The notes: generated by a model from the letters alone, not told the origin. Shown: positions 52,465-62,840, numbered from the stretch's first letter. The stretch is DNA of 64,000 bases from Rhizobium sp. CCGE531 (GCF_003627795.1 NZ_CP032684.1:1031001-1095000), one strand, 5' to 3'. Made by a program: numbers and translations.

Positions 52465-52889
52465 AAAAACTCCAATCCAATATAGATTGGGCATAGGCCA
52501 TCGCGCCGAAGAATCGACGTGCCTTACCCTATCCCTGTTTAAATACCCCGACTCGGGAGAAACGGGCCCCACCCGCTTCTGGTCCTTATTAGAGACGAAT
52601 ACCGAGAAAGTTATGTGATATATTTTTATCAGAATGCCTTTTTCGAGATTTTTAAATTTCAGTTGCAGGAAAGCCACATCTGCAAATACAGATAGTAAGT
52701 CACGCATAATATTGGCTACGTAATAGTCATCTCGAGGTACGAAATGACCGCCATCTCGATTTCAGTCTTCTTGCGGATACTGTGAGATGAGATCGAACGG
52801 CCGCGACTGGCGGCCATTTTACGTTTAACCGCAACGGTCATACTCGACCGGCGGCAGAAAGCGCCCCGTCGAAAGAACTGCTGGTTGTT
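52465..52889. other. 425-base AT-rich region upstream of the porin
   Basis: The stretch contains the porin leader and, probably, its promoter, including AT-rich tracts such as GTGATATATTTTTATC near 52614. No credible small gene was found, and I could not place hexamers with confidence. A long, AT-rich leader is usual for ropA-type genes. Confidence 0.45.
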
Positions 52890-53255
52890 TCAGTAGGATG
52901 CAGGCCGCTTCGAGGCGGAGACGATCAGCTTGCTGAGGGCCGAACCGATCATGATGCCCCAGAGCCCGCTGGTCATCCCGACGATGATATCGAACGTCGA
53001 GCCATAGTTGCCGTTCGCCACGAAATGCGACACGGAAAGAGCAAGCACGCTGCCGATCATCAGAAGGCAAGTGAAGGAGGGGGATTGCGGGTAGGCGAGG
53101 CGGGCAAGCATGCCCGCTATGCAGAGCGCGCCGGCACGAAAGATATCGAACGGATTGCCAAATGCGGCCTGCCAATCGAAATGCGCAAGGGTTACGCCGA
53201 TGAGCGCCGCTATGTAGGTCCAGGCAATAGTTTTCAAAAACCGGTCTGATATCAT
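52890..53255 (-). CDS. Small membrane protein, unrecognised
   Basis: A 121-residue protein with four hydrophobic segments (TIAWTYIAALIGVTLAHF; FRAGALCIAGMLARLAY; CLLMIGSVLALSVSHFV; FDIIVGMTSGLWGIMIGSAL). The start at 53255 (MISDRFLK) lacks a clear ribosome binding site. It stands alone between the porin and an MFS gene. No family was recognised. Confidence 0.6.
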   Translation of the reverse strand: MISDRFLKTIAWTYIAALIGVTLAHFDWQAAFGNPFDIFRAGALCIAGMLARLAYPQSPSFTCLLMIGSVLALSVSHFVANGNYGSTFDIIVGMTSGLWGIMIGSALSKLIVSASKRPASY

Positions 53256-53477
53256 GGGGATATCATATAACAGCAGTGCATATGAACGCCAACCTCGCGC
53301 CGTTCCGCAAATTGTCCGCGCACCTCTTCGGTGCGCACATTTTATGTGGTGGCGAAACATTCTGTTGCATCGCGCCAGGGTTTTCGGCCCTCCTAGGCCT
53401 TTGATTTGCCGTCTTGCTATGCCGCGATCACTGGCCCGACCGCCGAGGCCAAGGCCCCGGCTGACCGAAGACGCTGC

Positions 53478-55040
53478 CTAAGCTTTCGATGTGCGAAGCG
53501 TCTCTTCATCCTCTTGCAATTGATCCGCGTCTTCAGCGGTGACGGTCGATGACGCCCGGCCAAGGAAGGAAAAAACGACGATTGCCGTGACGGCGGTGAT
53601 GGCCGTCAGGAGCCACAGCAGCGTGCTGAAGGCGTGGCCATAGTCCTGAACAAGAGCTTCATGCCCGATCGCCGGCGCATTCGAGGCAGCAGCGGCCAGA
53701 TTGCCGGTGACGAGCTGTTGCGCGGCGGCCGAAGCATGCTCTCCCGCCGATATCCCGAGCTTCGACTGGATAAGGGCGGAGAGAACGGCGCTGACGATTG
53801 CAAGCGCCACGCCTTCGCCGGCGACGCGGGTGGTGCTGAAGATGCCGGTCGCCATGCCGGCGCGCTCCTTGGGAACGACGCTGACGGCAAGCCCATCCAT
53901 CAGGCCCCAGGGCAGGCTGATGCCGATGCCGATCGCTAGCAGCGGGCCGATGAGCGCGGCAGGAGCCGAACCCGTTGTGAAATGGCTGAGCCAGAACAAA
54001 CCCGCAGCCGAGATGACAAGGCCGGTGCCGCAAATCATTGCGGGGCTGAACCAGCGGGTCAGAAGGCCGGCGACGATCGGCAGGATGAGCAGCGGCGCCG
54101 ACAGCGCAACCATCATCCGCCCGGCGGCGATCTCGCTCATGCCCTCGATGCCGACGAAGCGAACCGGCAACAGGATCAGCAGCACGACGAAGGCATAAGC
54201 GGGCGCCGCCGCCAGCAGCTGCACGCCGACGAAGCGCGGATAGCGAAACAGGCTGAGATCCAGCATGGGCCGCTTCACGATGCGCTCGATGATGCCGAAG
54301 GCAAGGAAGAGCAATGCGGCGCCGACCAGCAAGGCGATGACGAACGGATCGCTCCAGCCGGTTTCGGGCGCGCGCAGCATGCCGTAGGTGAACAGCGTCA
54401 AGGCGAGGGTGAAGCTCAGCGCGCCGGGCCAATCCAGCCCCGCCGCATCCGGATCACGGGACTCGCGCAGGAAATAGGCACCGAGACCGAGGGCGAGCAG
54501 CGCCAGGAAGACAACAAGGAGGAAGATCGACGGCCAGCCGAAGGCATCGATCATCAGGCCGGAGGCGATCGGCCCGAAGGCGAGCCCGACGCCGAAGCTG
54601 GAGCCGACGATGCTGAAGGCCCGCATACGCGCCGCGCCGTCGAATTCCTGCGCGAGCGAGGCCATACCGCCGGAGAAAGCGGCTGCGGCGCCGAGACCCT
54701 GCAAGGCGCGTAATATATCGAACCAGACGATATCGCCGGCAAATGCCAGCCCGGCCGAGAACAGTGCGAAGCAGCCGACACCGGAAAGAAAGATGCGGCG
54801 CCGGCCAAAACTGTCCGCCAGCGCGCCTGATGCCATCAGGCAGCTGCCGAAGGTCAGCATGAAGGCGTTGGTGACCCAGTTGAGGGCGATCGGGCTGCCG
54901 CCGAGCGTTCGGCTGATAGCCGGCAAAGCGACGGCCGGGCCGGTGAATGTGAGCGGCATCGCCGCCGCGGCGCAGCAGACGGCGACGAGCACGAAGAACT
55001 TTTCGGTCGGACTTGCGACCTTCATGTCGGTTGAGGTCAT
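53478..55040 (-). CDS. MFS drug exporter, DHA2 family (14 TM)
   Basis: A 520-residue transporter with about 14 hydrophobic helices. The DHA2 family motif A is GALADSFGRRRIFLSG, and motif C-like glycine-rich FGPIASGLMIDAFGW follows. It resembles EmrB/QacA-type proton-driven multidrug exporters. The ATG at 55040 is chosen; an in-frame ATG five codons later (55025) is possible. It is divergent from a LysR regulator, its likely controller. Confidence 0.9.
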   Translation of the reverse strand: MTSTDMKVASPTEKFFVLVAVCCAAAAMPLTFTGPAVALPAISRTLGGSPIALNWVTNAFMLTFGSCLMASGALADSFGRRRIFLSGVGCFALFSAGLAFAGDIVWFDILRALQGLGAAAAFSGGMASLAQEFDGAARMRAFSIVGSSFGVGLAFGPIASGLMIDAFGWPSIFLLVVFLALLALGLGAYFLRESRDPDAAGLDWPGALSFTLALTLFTYGMLRAPETGWSDPFVIALLVGAALLFLAFGIIERIVKRPMLDLSLFRYPRFVGVQLLAAAPAYAFVVLLILLPVRFVGIEGMSEIAAGRMMVALSAPLLILPIVAGLLTRWFSPAMICGTGLVISAAGLFWLSHFTTGSAPAALIGPLLAIGIGISLPWGLMDGLAVSVVPKERAGMATGIFSTTRVAGEGVALAIVSAVLSALIQSKLGISAGEHASAAAQQLVTGNLAAAASNAPAIGHEALVQDYGHAFSTLLWLLTAITAVTAIVVFSFLGRASSTVTAEDADQLQEDEETLRTSKA

Positions 55041-55221
55041 CGGATTACCATTGGGTTTGAGCAAGGGGAAAGCCGCGGGCAATCCTGGGAGTGGTGCTGG
55101 CCAAAGGGCCATCGTCCGCGGGCTTCAAATGACCCGAGCAAGATAGTTTTGCTGCAATCGGATGATAATAGCACTACAACTCCATATATACTGGAATAAA
55201 ACTCTCGAATGGAATGTGCCC

Positions 55222-56145
55222 ATGGATCGCTTGAGTGGATTGACGGCTTTCGTTCGCACGGCGGATCTCGGCAGTTTCGCTGCCGCAGGGCGCGTCCTCG
55301 GTCTTTCGGCCTCCGCCGTGGGCAAGGCGGTCAGCAATCTGGAACGCCAGCTTGGCGTTCGGCTGCTGCAGCGCTCCACGCGCAGCATCCGGCTGACCGA
55401 GGAGGGGCGCCTCTTTCACGAGCGTTGCCGGCGCGTGCTCGATGATCTCGACGATGCGCAGGCCTCGCTTGCCCAGGCGGTGGCCGTGCCGCGCGGGCGG
55501 CTGCGCGTCAGCGTGCCGATCGTCAGCTATCATTTCCTGCTGCCTGTCGTGCCGGAATTTGTAGCTCGCTACCCCGAAGTCGAACTCGATATCGATTTCA
55601 ACGATCGCATCGTCGACATGATCGAGGAGGGGGTCGATGTCGCCATCCGCAGCGGCGACCTGCCGGATTCGCGGCTAATATCGCGCACGTTGCGGCCATT
55701 TCAGATGCTGCTCTGCGCCGCGCCCTTCTATCTTGAACGCTTCGGCATTCCCGATTGCCCGCGCGCGCTCAATGAGCATCTGGCCGTCAGGTTTCGCTTT
55801 CCCAACAGCGGCAAGCTACAGGATTGGCCGCTGACCATGCCGGAAGGCGAGCCGGAGCTGCGGATGCGGACGGCTTTTGCCTGCAACAACATGGAGGCGG
55901 TGCGCGGCGCGACGGTCGCCGGCCTCGGCATCGGCTGCATGCCCGATTTCCTCGTGCGCAGCACGCTTGCGGAGGGGAAGCTCAGAACCGTTCTCGATGA
56001 TTTCATCGATGAGCCCGGCCATTTCCATCTCCTCTGGCCGTCCAATCGTCACATGTCGCCCAAGGTCCGCGTCTTCGTCGATTTCCTGAGCGAGCGGCTT
56101 TTCGCAAAAAGCTGCGAGGCTTTGCCGGCAACGGCTACTGTTTGA
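55222..56145 (+). CDS. LysR-family regulator (CrgA/YafC-like)
   Basis: A 307-residue LysR-type regulator: winged helix at 1-60 (GSFAAAGRVLGLSASAVGKAVSNLE) and effector domain with VAIRSGDLPDSRLISRTL, typical of the CrgA-like group. It is divergent from the MFS exporter across 181 bases. LysR T-N11-A boxes in the gap would be expected but I could not choose one. The ATG at 55222 matches the family N-terminus MDRLSGL. Confidence 0.9.
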   Translation: MDRLSGLTAFVRTADLGSFAAAGRVLGLSASAVGKAVSNLERQLGVRLLQRSTRSIRLTEEGRLFHERCRRVLDDLDDAQASLAQAVAVPRGRLRVSVPIVSYHFLLPVVPEFVARYPEVELDIDFNDRIVDMIEEGVDVAIRSGDLPDSRLISRTLRPFQMLLCAAPFYLERFGIPDCPRALNEHLAVRFRFPNSGKLQDWPLTMPEGEPELRMRTAFACNNMEAVRGATVAGLGIGCMPDFLVRSTLAEGKLRTVLDDFIDEPGHFHLLWPSNRHMSPKVRVFVDFLSERLFAKSCEALPATATV

Positions 56146-56313
56146 GAAAGAGACCTGGCAGCCGGTTTGAAGCCTGCATGCGCTCAGGCGGGATATTTTC
56201 CAGAATCGTCTTCGAAACGGTTGTCGCAGGAATTCGATTTTGCGACGGTAGAGATCTTACATTTAATTTGCCGCGTCGATCCGAGATCGGCGGCGGCCAG
56301 GTTGGAAATCACG

Positions 56314-57372
56314 ATGAGCCGTTTCTGGAGTCCGATTGTTCATTCCTTGACCCCCTATGTCGCCGGCGAGCAGCCGACCACAGGCGGCATAATCAAGCTG
56401 AACACCAATGAAAGCCCTTACGGCCCTTCGCCGCTTGCGCTGGAGGCAATTTCGAAGGCAGCGTCCGACACGCTTAGGCTCTATCCGGACCCGACGGCGC
56501 GGGAGTTGCGCGCCACGATCGCCGAGAGCTTCGGGATCGACAAGGACGAGGTCTTCGTCGGCAACGGATCGGATGAGGTTCTGGCGCATACGTTCCAGGC
56601 GCTCCTCAACCATGAAAAGCCTCTGCTTTTCCCCGATATCACCTACAGCTTCTACCCGACCTATTGCCGCCTCTACGGGATCACGTTCCGGCAGGTTCCC
56701 GTCGATGCGGAGATGCGTGTTCGCCTTGACGATTATCGCCAGCCCTGCGGCGCGATCATCCTGCCCAATCCTAATGCTCCCACCGGGATCGGCTTGCCCT
56801 TATCGGATATCGAAGCACTCGTCCGGAAGCATCCCGATCAGGTCGTGGTCATCGATGAGGCCTATGTCGATTTCGGCGGCGAGAGCGCCGTCTCGCTCGT
56901 CAAGTCATATCCGAACCTTCTGGTGATCCAGACATTGTCGAAATCTCGCGGGCTTGCCGGTCTGCGCGTCGGTTTCGCCGTCGGGCAGCGGCCCTTGATC
57001 GAAGCCCTGGAAAGGGTCAAGGACAGCTTCAATTCCTATCCCATCGACCGGCTCGCCTTGGCGGGCGCCGTTGCGGCCTGGAAAGATCGCGACTGGTTCG
57101 AGCATCATCGCGCCCTGATCATTGCGAGCCGCGAGCGTCTGGCCGTCGGGCTCAAGGAACTCGGCTTCCACGTCCTCCCGTCATCCACCAACTTTCTGTT
57201 CGCGCGGCATCCAAACAGGCCGGGTGCCGATCTGGCGGCGGAGCTGCGGAGCAAGGGGATTTTGATACGGCGATTTTCGGCGGAGCGTATCAGCGATTTC
57301 CTGCGCATCAGCATCGGCACGGATGAGGAATGCGACCGCCTGCTGGCGGCGCTCGGCGAGATATTGCGGTGA
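56314..57372 (+). CDS. hisC: Histidinol-phosphate aminotransferase family protein
   Basis: A 352-residue class I/II PLP aminotransferase of the HisC type. It has LNTNESPYGPSP, NPNAPTG, DEAYVDF (181-187) and the PLP lysine K210 in TLSKSRGLAGLRVG. HisC makes histidinol phosphate from imidazole-acetol phosphate, but rhizobia carry several HisC-like paralogues, some acting on aromatic amino acids. No other his gene is near. The ATG at 56314 (MSRFWSP) gives the family length; the longer frame is rejected. Confidence 0.87.
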   Translation: MSRFWSPIVHSLTPYVAGEQPTTGGIIKLNTNESPYGPSPLALEAISKAASDTLRLYPDPTARELRATIAESFGIDKDEVFVGNGSDEVLAHTFQALLNHEKPLLFPDITYSFYPTYCRLYGITFRQVPVDAEMRVRLDDYRQPCGAIILPNPNAPTGIGLPLSDIEALVRKHPDQVVVIDEAYVDFGGESAVSLVKSYPNLLVIQTLSKSRGLAGLRVGFAVGQRPLIEALERVKDSFNSYPIDRLALAGAVAAWKDRDWFEHHRALIIASRERLAVGLKELGFHVLPSSTNFLFARHPNRPGADLAAELRSKGILIRRFSAERISDFLRISIGTDEECDRLLAALGEILR

Positions 57373-57437
57373 TCTGAAACCTCGAACGATCGCTCCGAGG
57401 TAGATTGTTAGCCTTCGGGCGGGGCAGCTCCTCCAAA

Positions 57438-57476
57438 TAAAAAAGGCGGCCGGGCCAAGCCCGCCACCTTCTTTTT
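57438..57476. terminator. Bidirectional terminator between hisC and cysN
   Basis: GGCGGCCGGGC and GCCCGCC form a stem with a short bulge, flanked by AAAAAA on the left and TTCTTTTTG on the right. Both convergent genes would therefore end in a hairpin with a U-run. Confidence 0.75.
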
Positions 57477-57491
57477 GTTATGCTATAGCGA

Positions 57492-58982
57492 TCAGATGTC
57501 GCTTGCGGCATTCGTCCAGATTTCCGCGGCCTGTGCTGCGGTCACGCGGCGCACATCCGTTTCATCGCGGCGGCTGGCGAAGAGTTCGCTTGCCATGATC
57601 TGCTCGGCGAGATCGGCCGGCAGGGACAGGAGAACGCGCTGGCCTTCCTTATGGATGCCGCCAAGGTCGGAACGCCTGCCGGTGATCATGCCGCCGGCAA
57701 CGGTGTTGTTGCTTTCGGGATCGATCAGGATGAAGGAACCGGTCGAGCGGTTCTGTTCGTAGGGGTCGAAGATGGCGCTCTCGTCGAACGTCAGGCGGAC
57801 CTTGCCGATCGCGTTCATCCAGAGCGCCTGCGCCGGTGCCCATGCGCCCGTCTTGAGTTCGAGCTGGGCGATCGGCTGAACCTGCACGCGCTGGCGGCGG
57901 CTGCCGCTCTTCAGCCAATAGCGCTTGCCAGGTTCGATCCCTTCCGGCTGCAGCGCGACGATCTGGGCATCGAAGGAGAGGCCAGCCTGCGGCTGGCTGT
58001 CGATGGCGACGATCATGTCGCCGCGCGGCACGTCGACCTGACGATCAAGGACGAGGGTGATGGCATCGCCGGCAACGGCCGCATTGCGCACCAGATCGAA
58101 GGTCACGATCTTCGAGACATTGGCGACCATGCCCGACGGCAGGATCATGACGCTGTCTCCCGGCTTCACCGAGCCGCCGGCAACCGTGCCCTGATAGCCG
58201 CGGAAGCTCTCGCCGGGGCGGGAGACGCGCTGCACCGAAAGACGGAAGCCGACCGCCTGCGCCGAGCGGACGGTCGCCAGTTCCAGCGCCTCGACCAAGG
58301 TCGGGCCGTTGTACCAGGGCATGACGGCCTGGCCAGAATAGACGACGTTCTCGCCCTTCAGCGCCGACATCGGAATAGCCGTGATCTGCTTCACGCCGAG
58401 CGAAAGGGCGAATTCGCGGAATTCGTTGGAGATCTTCTCGAAGCCGGCGCGGTCGTAATTCGTCAGGTCGATCTTGTTGATGGCGACCACGAACTGCCTG
58501 ATGCCGAGCAGCGAGGCGATGGTTGCGTGCCTGCGGGTCTGTTCGAGGATGCCCATGCGCGCATCAACCAAAAGCACGGCAAGATCGGCCGTCGAAGCGC
58601 CGGTTGCCATGTTGCGGGTATATTGCTCGTGGCCGGGTGTGTCGGCGACGATGAAGGAGCGCTTGTCGGTCGAGAAATAGCGATAGGCGACATCGATGGT
58701 GATGCCCTGTTCGCGCTCGGCCTGCAGGCCGTCGAGCAGCAGCGCGAAGTCGGGCAGGCCGAGATCGTTCTGCTTGCCGGTGGAATCGCGCTGGAGCGTG
58801 GCGGCCTGGTCTTCCTTGACCGCCTTGGTATCCCAGAGAAGACGGCCGATCAGCGTGGACTTGCCGTCATCGACGCTGCCGCAGGTGATCAGGCGAAGGG
58901 GGCGCGAGTCGCGAAGGGCTTTGGCCGGTTCGGCAGCAGGCCCAACAGCGGGAATCGTGACGACGTTGGCGTTTACGGTCAT
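57492..58982 (-). CDS. cysN: Sulfate adenylyltransferase subunit 1
   Basis: A 496-residue GTPase subunit of ATP sulfurylase, homologous to EF-Tu. G1 is GSVDDGKS (35-42), the switch region has DTPGHEQYTRNM and the base motif is NKIDL. No APS kinase (CysC) domain is fused, unlike NodQ and some rhizobial CysN proteins. It begins one base after the cysD stop. With CysD it activates sulfate to APS. Confidence 0.95.
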   Translation of the reverse strand: MTVNANVVTIPAVGPAAEPAKALRDSRPLRLITCGSVDDGKSTLIGRLLWDTKAVKEDQAATLQRDSTGKQNDLGLPDFALLLDGLQAEREQGITIDVAYRYFSTDKRSFIVADTPGHEQYTRNMATGASTADLAVLLVDARMGILEQTRRHATIASLLGIRQFVVAINKIDLTNYDRAGFEKISNEFREFALSLGVKQITAIPMSALKGENVVYSGQAVMPWYNGPTLVEALELATVRSAQAVGFRLSVQRVSRPGESFRGYQGTVAGGSVKPGDSVMILPSGMVANVSKIVTFDLVRNAAVAGDAITLVLDRQVDVPRGDMIVAIDSQPQAGLSFDAQIVALQPEGIEPGKRYWLKSGSRRQRVQVQPIAQLELKTGAWAPAQALWMNAIGKVRLTFDESAIFDPYEQNRSTGSFILIDPESNNTVAGGMITGRRSDLGGIHKEGQRVLLSLPADLAEQIMASELFASRRDETDVRRVTAAQAAEIWTNAASDI

Positions 58983-58983
58983 C

Positions 58984-59937
58984 TCAAAAATATCCTTCGC
59001 GCTTCTTCTTTTCCATGGAGCCGGACTGGTCACGGTCGATGGCGCGGCCCTGTCGTTCGGAAACCGTAGCGATTTCCAGCTCTGCAATAATGTCTTCCAG
59101 CGTCGTCGCTGTTGAACGGATGGCCCCAGTCAGCGGGAAGCAGCCCAGCGTACGGAAGCGGATGAGTTCTTCGCGCTTGGCTTCGCCCGGCAGCAGCTCC
59201 AGCCGCGGATCGTCCGCCATGATCATCATGCCGTCGCGCTCGACGACGGGACGCTTCGCAGCGAAATAGAGCGGCACGATCGGAATATCCTCGGCCTGGA
59301 TGTAGCGCCAGATATCGACTTCGGTCCAGTTGGAAAGCGGGAAGACGCGAACGCTTTCGCCCTTGCGGATCTGGCCGTTATAGACGTTCCAGAGTTCCGG
59401 GCGCTGGTTGCGCGGATCCCAGCGGTGGTCCGGCGTGCGGAAGGAATAGATGCGCTCCTTGGCGCGCGAGGCTTCCTCGTCGCGGCGGGCACCGCCGAAA
59501 GCGGCGTCATACTGGCCGGCATCGAGCGCCTGGCGCAATGCTTCGGTCTTCATGATATCGGTATAACCAGCCGAACCATGGGTGAAGGGCGTAACATTCT
59601 CCGCCTTGCCGCGCGGATTGATGTGCTCGATCAGATCGAGATCGTACTTCTTCACGATCTCGTTGCGGAAGGTGATCATCTCGGCGAATTTCCAGCCGGT
59701 GTTCACATGCAGCAGCGGGAAGGGGATGCGCCCGGGATAGAAGGCCTTGCGCGCCAGATGCAGCAGTACCGAAGAATCCTTGCCGATCGAATAGAGCATC
59801 ACCGGACGCTCGAATTCGGCAGCAACCTCGCGGAAGATATGGATGGCCTCGTTTTCCAGCGCCTTTAGATGCGGATCGAGCGGCGGCTTGATGCTTTGCG
59901 GATTGGAAATTTCCGTATCCGGACGGCTATCGGGCAT
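58984..59937 (-). CDS. cysD: Sulfate adenylyltransferase subunit 2
   Basis: A 317-residue PP-loop adenylyltransferase that forms APS from sulfate and ATP. The PP-loop is SIGKDSS (50-56), followed by [27 protein letters not shown] and the C-terminal KKKREGYF. The ATG at 59937 has TGGAG six bases upstream; a TTG at 59958 is less likely. It lies 128 bases after cysH on the same strand and directly before cysN. Confidence 0.96.
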   Translation of the reverse strand: MPDSRPDTEISNPQSIKPPLDPHLKALENEAIHIFREVAAEFERPVMLYSIGKDSSVLLHLARKAFYPGRIPFPLLHVNTGWKFAEMITFRNEIVKKYDLDLIEHINPRGKAENVTPFTHGSAGYTDIMKTEALRQALDAGQYDAAFGGARRDEEASRAKERIYSFRTPDHRWDPRNQRPELWNVYNGQIRKGESVRVFPLSNWTEVDIWRYIQAEDIPIVPLYFAAKRPVVERDGMMIMADDPRLELLPGEAKREELIRFRTLGCFPLTGAIRSTATTLEDIIAELEIATVSERQGRAIDRDQSGSMEKKKREGYF

Positions 59938-60065
59938 TGATGACTCCAGAACTTTCAAGTGTCCCGACCGGAATATGGGCCGGAAAGAATGGACGCTTTG
60001 GCTCCCGGCAGATCGGCGGCGTAGGAAACGCGCCTTGGATCGAAAGACGAGAGCCGGCGGGTATT

Positions 60066-60803
60066 TTACTGTGCGGCGCCCGTGGCTTCTTCATGAACGT
60101 GCAGACCGCATTCGCGCTTTTCGTCGTTTTCCCACCACCAGCGGCCGGCCCGTTCGGGCTCGCCGGGCTTGATGGCCCGCGTGCAGGGCTCGCAGCCGAT
60201 CGAGGGATAGCCGCGGGCATGCAGCGGGTTCACCGGAACGCTGTTGTCGGAGACATAAGCGCGGATGACATCGATGTCCCAATCGGCCAGCGGATTGATC
60301 TTGATCAGGTTGCGCTCGGGATCGAATTCGGCAAAGGCCGTATCGGCGCGGTTGGCGGACTGGCCGCGGCGCAGGCCGGTGATCCAGATGGTGGCGCCGG
60401 CGAGCGCTCGCGCAAGCGGCTTGAGCTTGCGCACGCCACAACAGGCATGCCTGGCTTCGACGCTCTCGTAGAAACCGTTCAGACCGTATTTTTCAGCATA
60501 GGCATCGATATCGGCCTGTTCCGGCTCGTAACGGATGATGCGGATATCGTATTGGCTTTCCGTCTCGTCGATGAGGGCGAGCGTTTCCGGAAAGAGGCGG
60601 CCTGTCTGCAGGGTTGCCACCTCGATCGGCAGGCGGTGATTGCCGATCTCCGCCGTGATCACCTGATCTTCTATCCCGAGCGACGTCGTGAACACGGCGC
60701 GGCCACCGAGGCCGGCGACGAGGGACAGACGGCCAGCAAGATCGAGCGATGCGAGCTGGCTGTTGAGCGTCGCGGCGTCTTCAATTGATGTAATGGCAGT
60801 CAT
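60066..60803 (-). CDS. cysH: Adenylyl-sulfate (APS) reductase
   Basis: A 245-residue assimilatory reductase. The cysteine pairs C121-C122 and C204-x2-C207 hold a [4Fe-4S] cluster, marking APS rather than PAPS specificity, and the catalytic cysteine is C232 in KRECGLH. It reduces APS to sulfite with thioredoxin. It heads cysH-cysD-cysN; no sulfite reductase is in the window. A divergent Rrf2 regulator lies 490 bases away. Confidence 0.95.
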   Translation of the reverse strand: MTAITSIEDAATLNSQLASLDLAGRLSLVAGLGGRAVFTTSLGIEDQVITAEIGNHRLPIEVATLQTGRLFPETLALIDETESQYDIRIIRYEPEQADIDAYAEKYGLNGFYESVEARHACCGVRKLKPLARALAGATIWITGLRRGQSANRADTAFAEFDPERNLIKINPLADWDIDVIRAYVSDNSVPVNPLHARGYPSIGCEPCTRAIKPGEPERAGRWWWENDEKRECGLHVHEEATGAAQ

Positions 60804-61294
60804 GGTGGATCCTGTCCTGATGTTGGCAGGAGTATCGCAGCTCGTAACGTTCGCGGACAGAAAAATAGATTTCGAAACGAAGCGGATGGAGAGTAAATAT
60901 CTCCATGAAGCAGCACCGATAAGGAAAAGCGAACGCCTCGGCTTTGAACCAAGGCGATTTGCCGCCGGCAGCGGCTCTTCGGAAGCACTTGATATGGCTG
61001 GCCATGTTTAAGTGCTTGCTTTAATGTCTATAGAAATAGTAGAGTTACACATAGCTTGTCAAACGGAAATCGGAAGTGATGCCCAAAATGATGCGCAGCG
61101 GCGGATTTTGCGCTAAACTATGGGCATAGCGACAAAGAATGACAACAAGTCTGGGTTGCTAGCGTCTCCTGGCGTTGCGCCATGGGTGTGAGTGCTTCGA
61201 AATTGCCCCGGGGACGAGGGCTGAGGAGTTCTGGAGCGGACCGGCTGAATCGATCGGCCGAACGTACCCGCATGTGTGTGTGAAGCGGTTCGAA
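60804..61294. other. 491-base divergent region between cysH and the Rrf2 gene
   Basis: The gap is long for this genome. It holds an AT-rich core near 61010-61060 (TTTAATGTCTATAGAAATAGT) that could contain the cysH promoter or an operator. Frames within it are short and lack ribosome binding sites. I see no riboswitch-like fold that I can support. Confidence 0.5.
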
Positions 61295-61741
61295 ATGATT
61301 ACTCAGAAAGCAAAATATGCGCTGCGCGCGCTTTCGGCTTTGGCGCAATCCGAGGCCGGCGAGCCGATGATGATTTCCGAGATCGCGGCCCAGCAGAAGA
61401 TCCCGAAGAAATTCCTGGAACAGATCCTTCTCGACCTGAAACATCAGGGCATCGTGATCAGCCGTCGCGGCAAGCAGGGTGGTTATTTCCTGCGCAAGCC
61501 GGCGGATGAGATCACATTCGGCGAAATCCTGCGCCTCATCGACGGTCCGCTGGCGCCGCTGCCCTGTCTGTCGCTCACCGCCTATCGCCGCTGCGACGAT
61601 TGCGACGGTGAGCAGACCTGCGAAATCCGGCATGTCTTTGCCCGGGTGGCGGATGCGACGCGCAAGGTCCTTTTCTCGACGACCATTGCCGACGCCATTG
61701 CTCAGCCCGATGGGGCTGAGGTCACGAGGTTGATGGCCTAA
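61295..61741 (+). CDS. Rrf2-family regulator, probably of the cys genes
   Basis: A 148-residue winged-helix regulator: MITQKAKYALRALSALAQ, then ISEIAAQQKIPKKFLEQIL and RRGKQGGYFL, all typical of Rrf2. Four cysteines lie in the effector part (C91, C100, C103, C109), which could bind an iron-sulfur cluster. The Rrf2 family includes IscR, NsrR and the cysteine regulator CymR. The divergent cysH-cysD-cysN operon suggests control of sulfate assimilation; this is inference. Confidence 0.88.
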   Translation: MITQKAKYALRALSALAQSEAGEPMMISEIAAQQKIPKKFLEQILLDLKHQGIVISRRGKQGGYFLRKPADEITFGEILRLIDGPLAPLPCLSLTAYRRCDDCDGEQTCEIRHVFARVADATRKVLFSTTIADAIAQPDGAEVTRLMA

Positions 61742-61845
61742 AGCATGTCGCGCAAAAGTGCGCAGCGGCTTTGCGAGAACAGCATGCGCAAAAACAATGA
61801 ATTAAAGTGTGCAAAGCGAATCCGAAGGATCGCGTCACGCTTCAA
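61741..61845. repeat. RIME1-like intergenic mosaic element
   Basis: The element begins AAGCATGTCGCGCAAAAGTG and ends with CACGCTTCAAG, the second full copy of the one at 22231-22335. It is directly abutted to the TAA of the Rrf2 gene: the last base of the stop is the first base of the repeat. The right palindrome is less perfect than in the other copy. Confidence 0.82.
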
Positions 61846-61904
61846 GTATCTTGTCCTGGTTGAGATGATACGGCTCTCGACATCTCGATCCGCATCGCGG
61901 CAAT

Positions 61905-62606
61905 TCAGTCGGTTGCCGCTGCGAGTATGGGGCCACCCTGTTGCTCCTGAACCAGAATTGCGGTGCGAAGCTCATCCGGTGCTTTCGAGAAATCGAACGT
62001 GGTAGGCTTTCCATCCCATTGCCCGAGATGCTTCAACGCATGCACGACGTGGGTGTGGGGCAAAGTGCTGCCGGCGTTTTCGCCACGCGCGATCGGCACA
62101 TTGATGAGGTTTGGATCATATCGGATCAACCAGACGTCCGCTGCCGATCTCGGGGCTTCACCGCCCCCTATCCGAGCGCCGCTCTGGCTAAGGGCAATGG
62201 ACGGTCCCTTCAAGCGGGAGACGGTTGCCAGAAGCTGGGTCACATCGGCCAGGTTGTTTCCAACGACTGTCCTCGTTCCGTTGACGACCATCTGAGGGGT
62301 ATAGGGCCCTGACTGATGGAGCGGGGCCTCATACGCAACCTGCCTGTCCGTAAATTCCTGTTTGTCGAAAATGTCCTTCCAGCCGAGATAATCCCAGTAT
62401 GTCACGGCGAAGCTCAAGGTGAGGACGTCATCACGCTTGCTGAGCTTTATGAGGTTCGCGTTCGCCGGAGGACAGGACGAACATCCCTGGCTCGTGAAGA
62501 GTTCGACAACCGTGAGGGAGCGGCTATCGCTTGATGCGCCATACGAAACACTCGCCATGACACACACAGCTGCTCCGGTGATCAACAGTCTTGTTAGTTG
62601 CTTCAT
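61905..62606 (-). CDS. DUF1223 thioredoxin-like secreted protein
   Basis: A 233-residue protein with a signal peptide (LLITGAAVCVMASVSYGA) and a DUF1223 domain. VVELFTSQGCSSCPPANANL carries the CxxC motif C42-S-S-C45, and WDYLGWKDIF is a family hallmark. It is probably a periplasmic thiol-redox protein of unknown partner. It is convergent with the Rrf2 gene and divergent from the cytochrome b561 gene. Confidence 0.88.
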   Translation of the reverse strand: MKQLTRLLITGAAVCVMASVSYGASSDSRSLTVVELFTSQGCSSCPPANANLIKLSKRDDVLTLSFAVTYWDYLGWKDIFDKQEFTDRQVAYEAPLHQSGPYTPQMVVNGTRTVVGNNLADVTQLLATVSRLKGPSIALSQSGARIGGGEAPRSAADVWLIRYDPNLINVPIARGENAGSTLPHTHVVHALKHLGQWDGKPTTFDFSKAPDELRTAILVQEQQGGPILAAATD

Positions 62607-62840
62607 CGCTTCTCTCCCAATGGCTTCATCATGGGCTTCGTGAAGAAATCGCCACTTGTTACACGCTCACAGTTTTGTGACCGAGTGGATCGGGCGTCTT
62701 TGGCCGGGTAGCCCCTGAGCGTTCAAGCGGAATGGCGGGGTTCGCCCCCAAAAATTATTTCGCCACGCCTGTAACAACCGCACTTCATCGCTCGTATTCC
62801 CTAGCAGCACAGCCGTGTAGCTGGCGCGAGAGGAGCGACC

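Noticed and set aside
50755..52485. Open frame on the plus strand across the DAHP leader and porin
   Set aside because: It runs opposite two well-supported minus-strand features and would cross both the attenuator and the porin terminator.
57651..59069. Long open frame antisense to cysN
   Set aside because: It lies wholly opposite cysN, shows no domain and no start signal.
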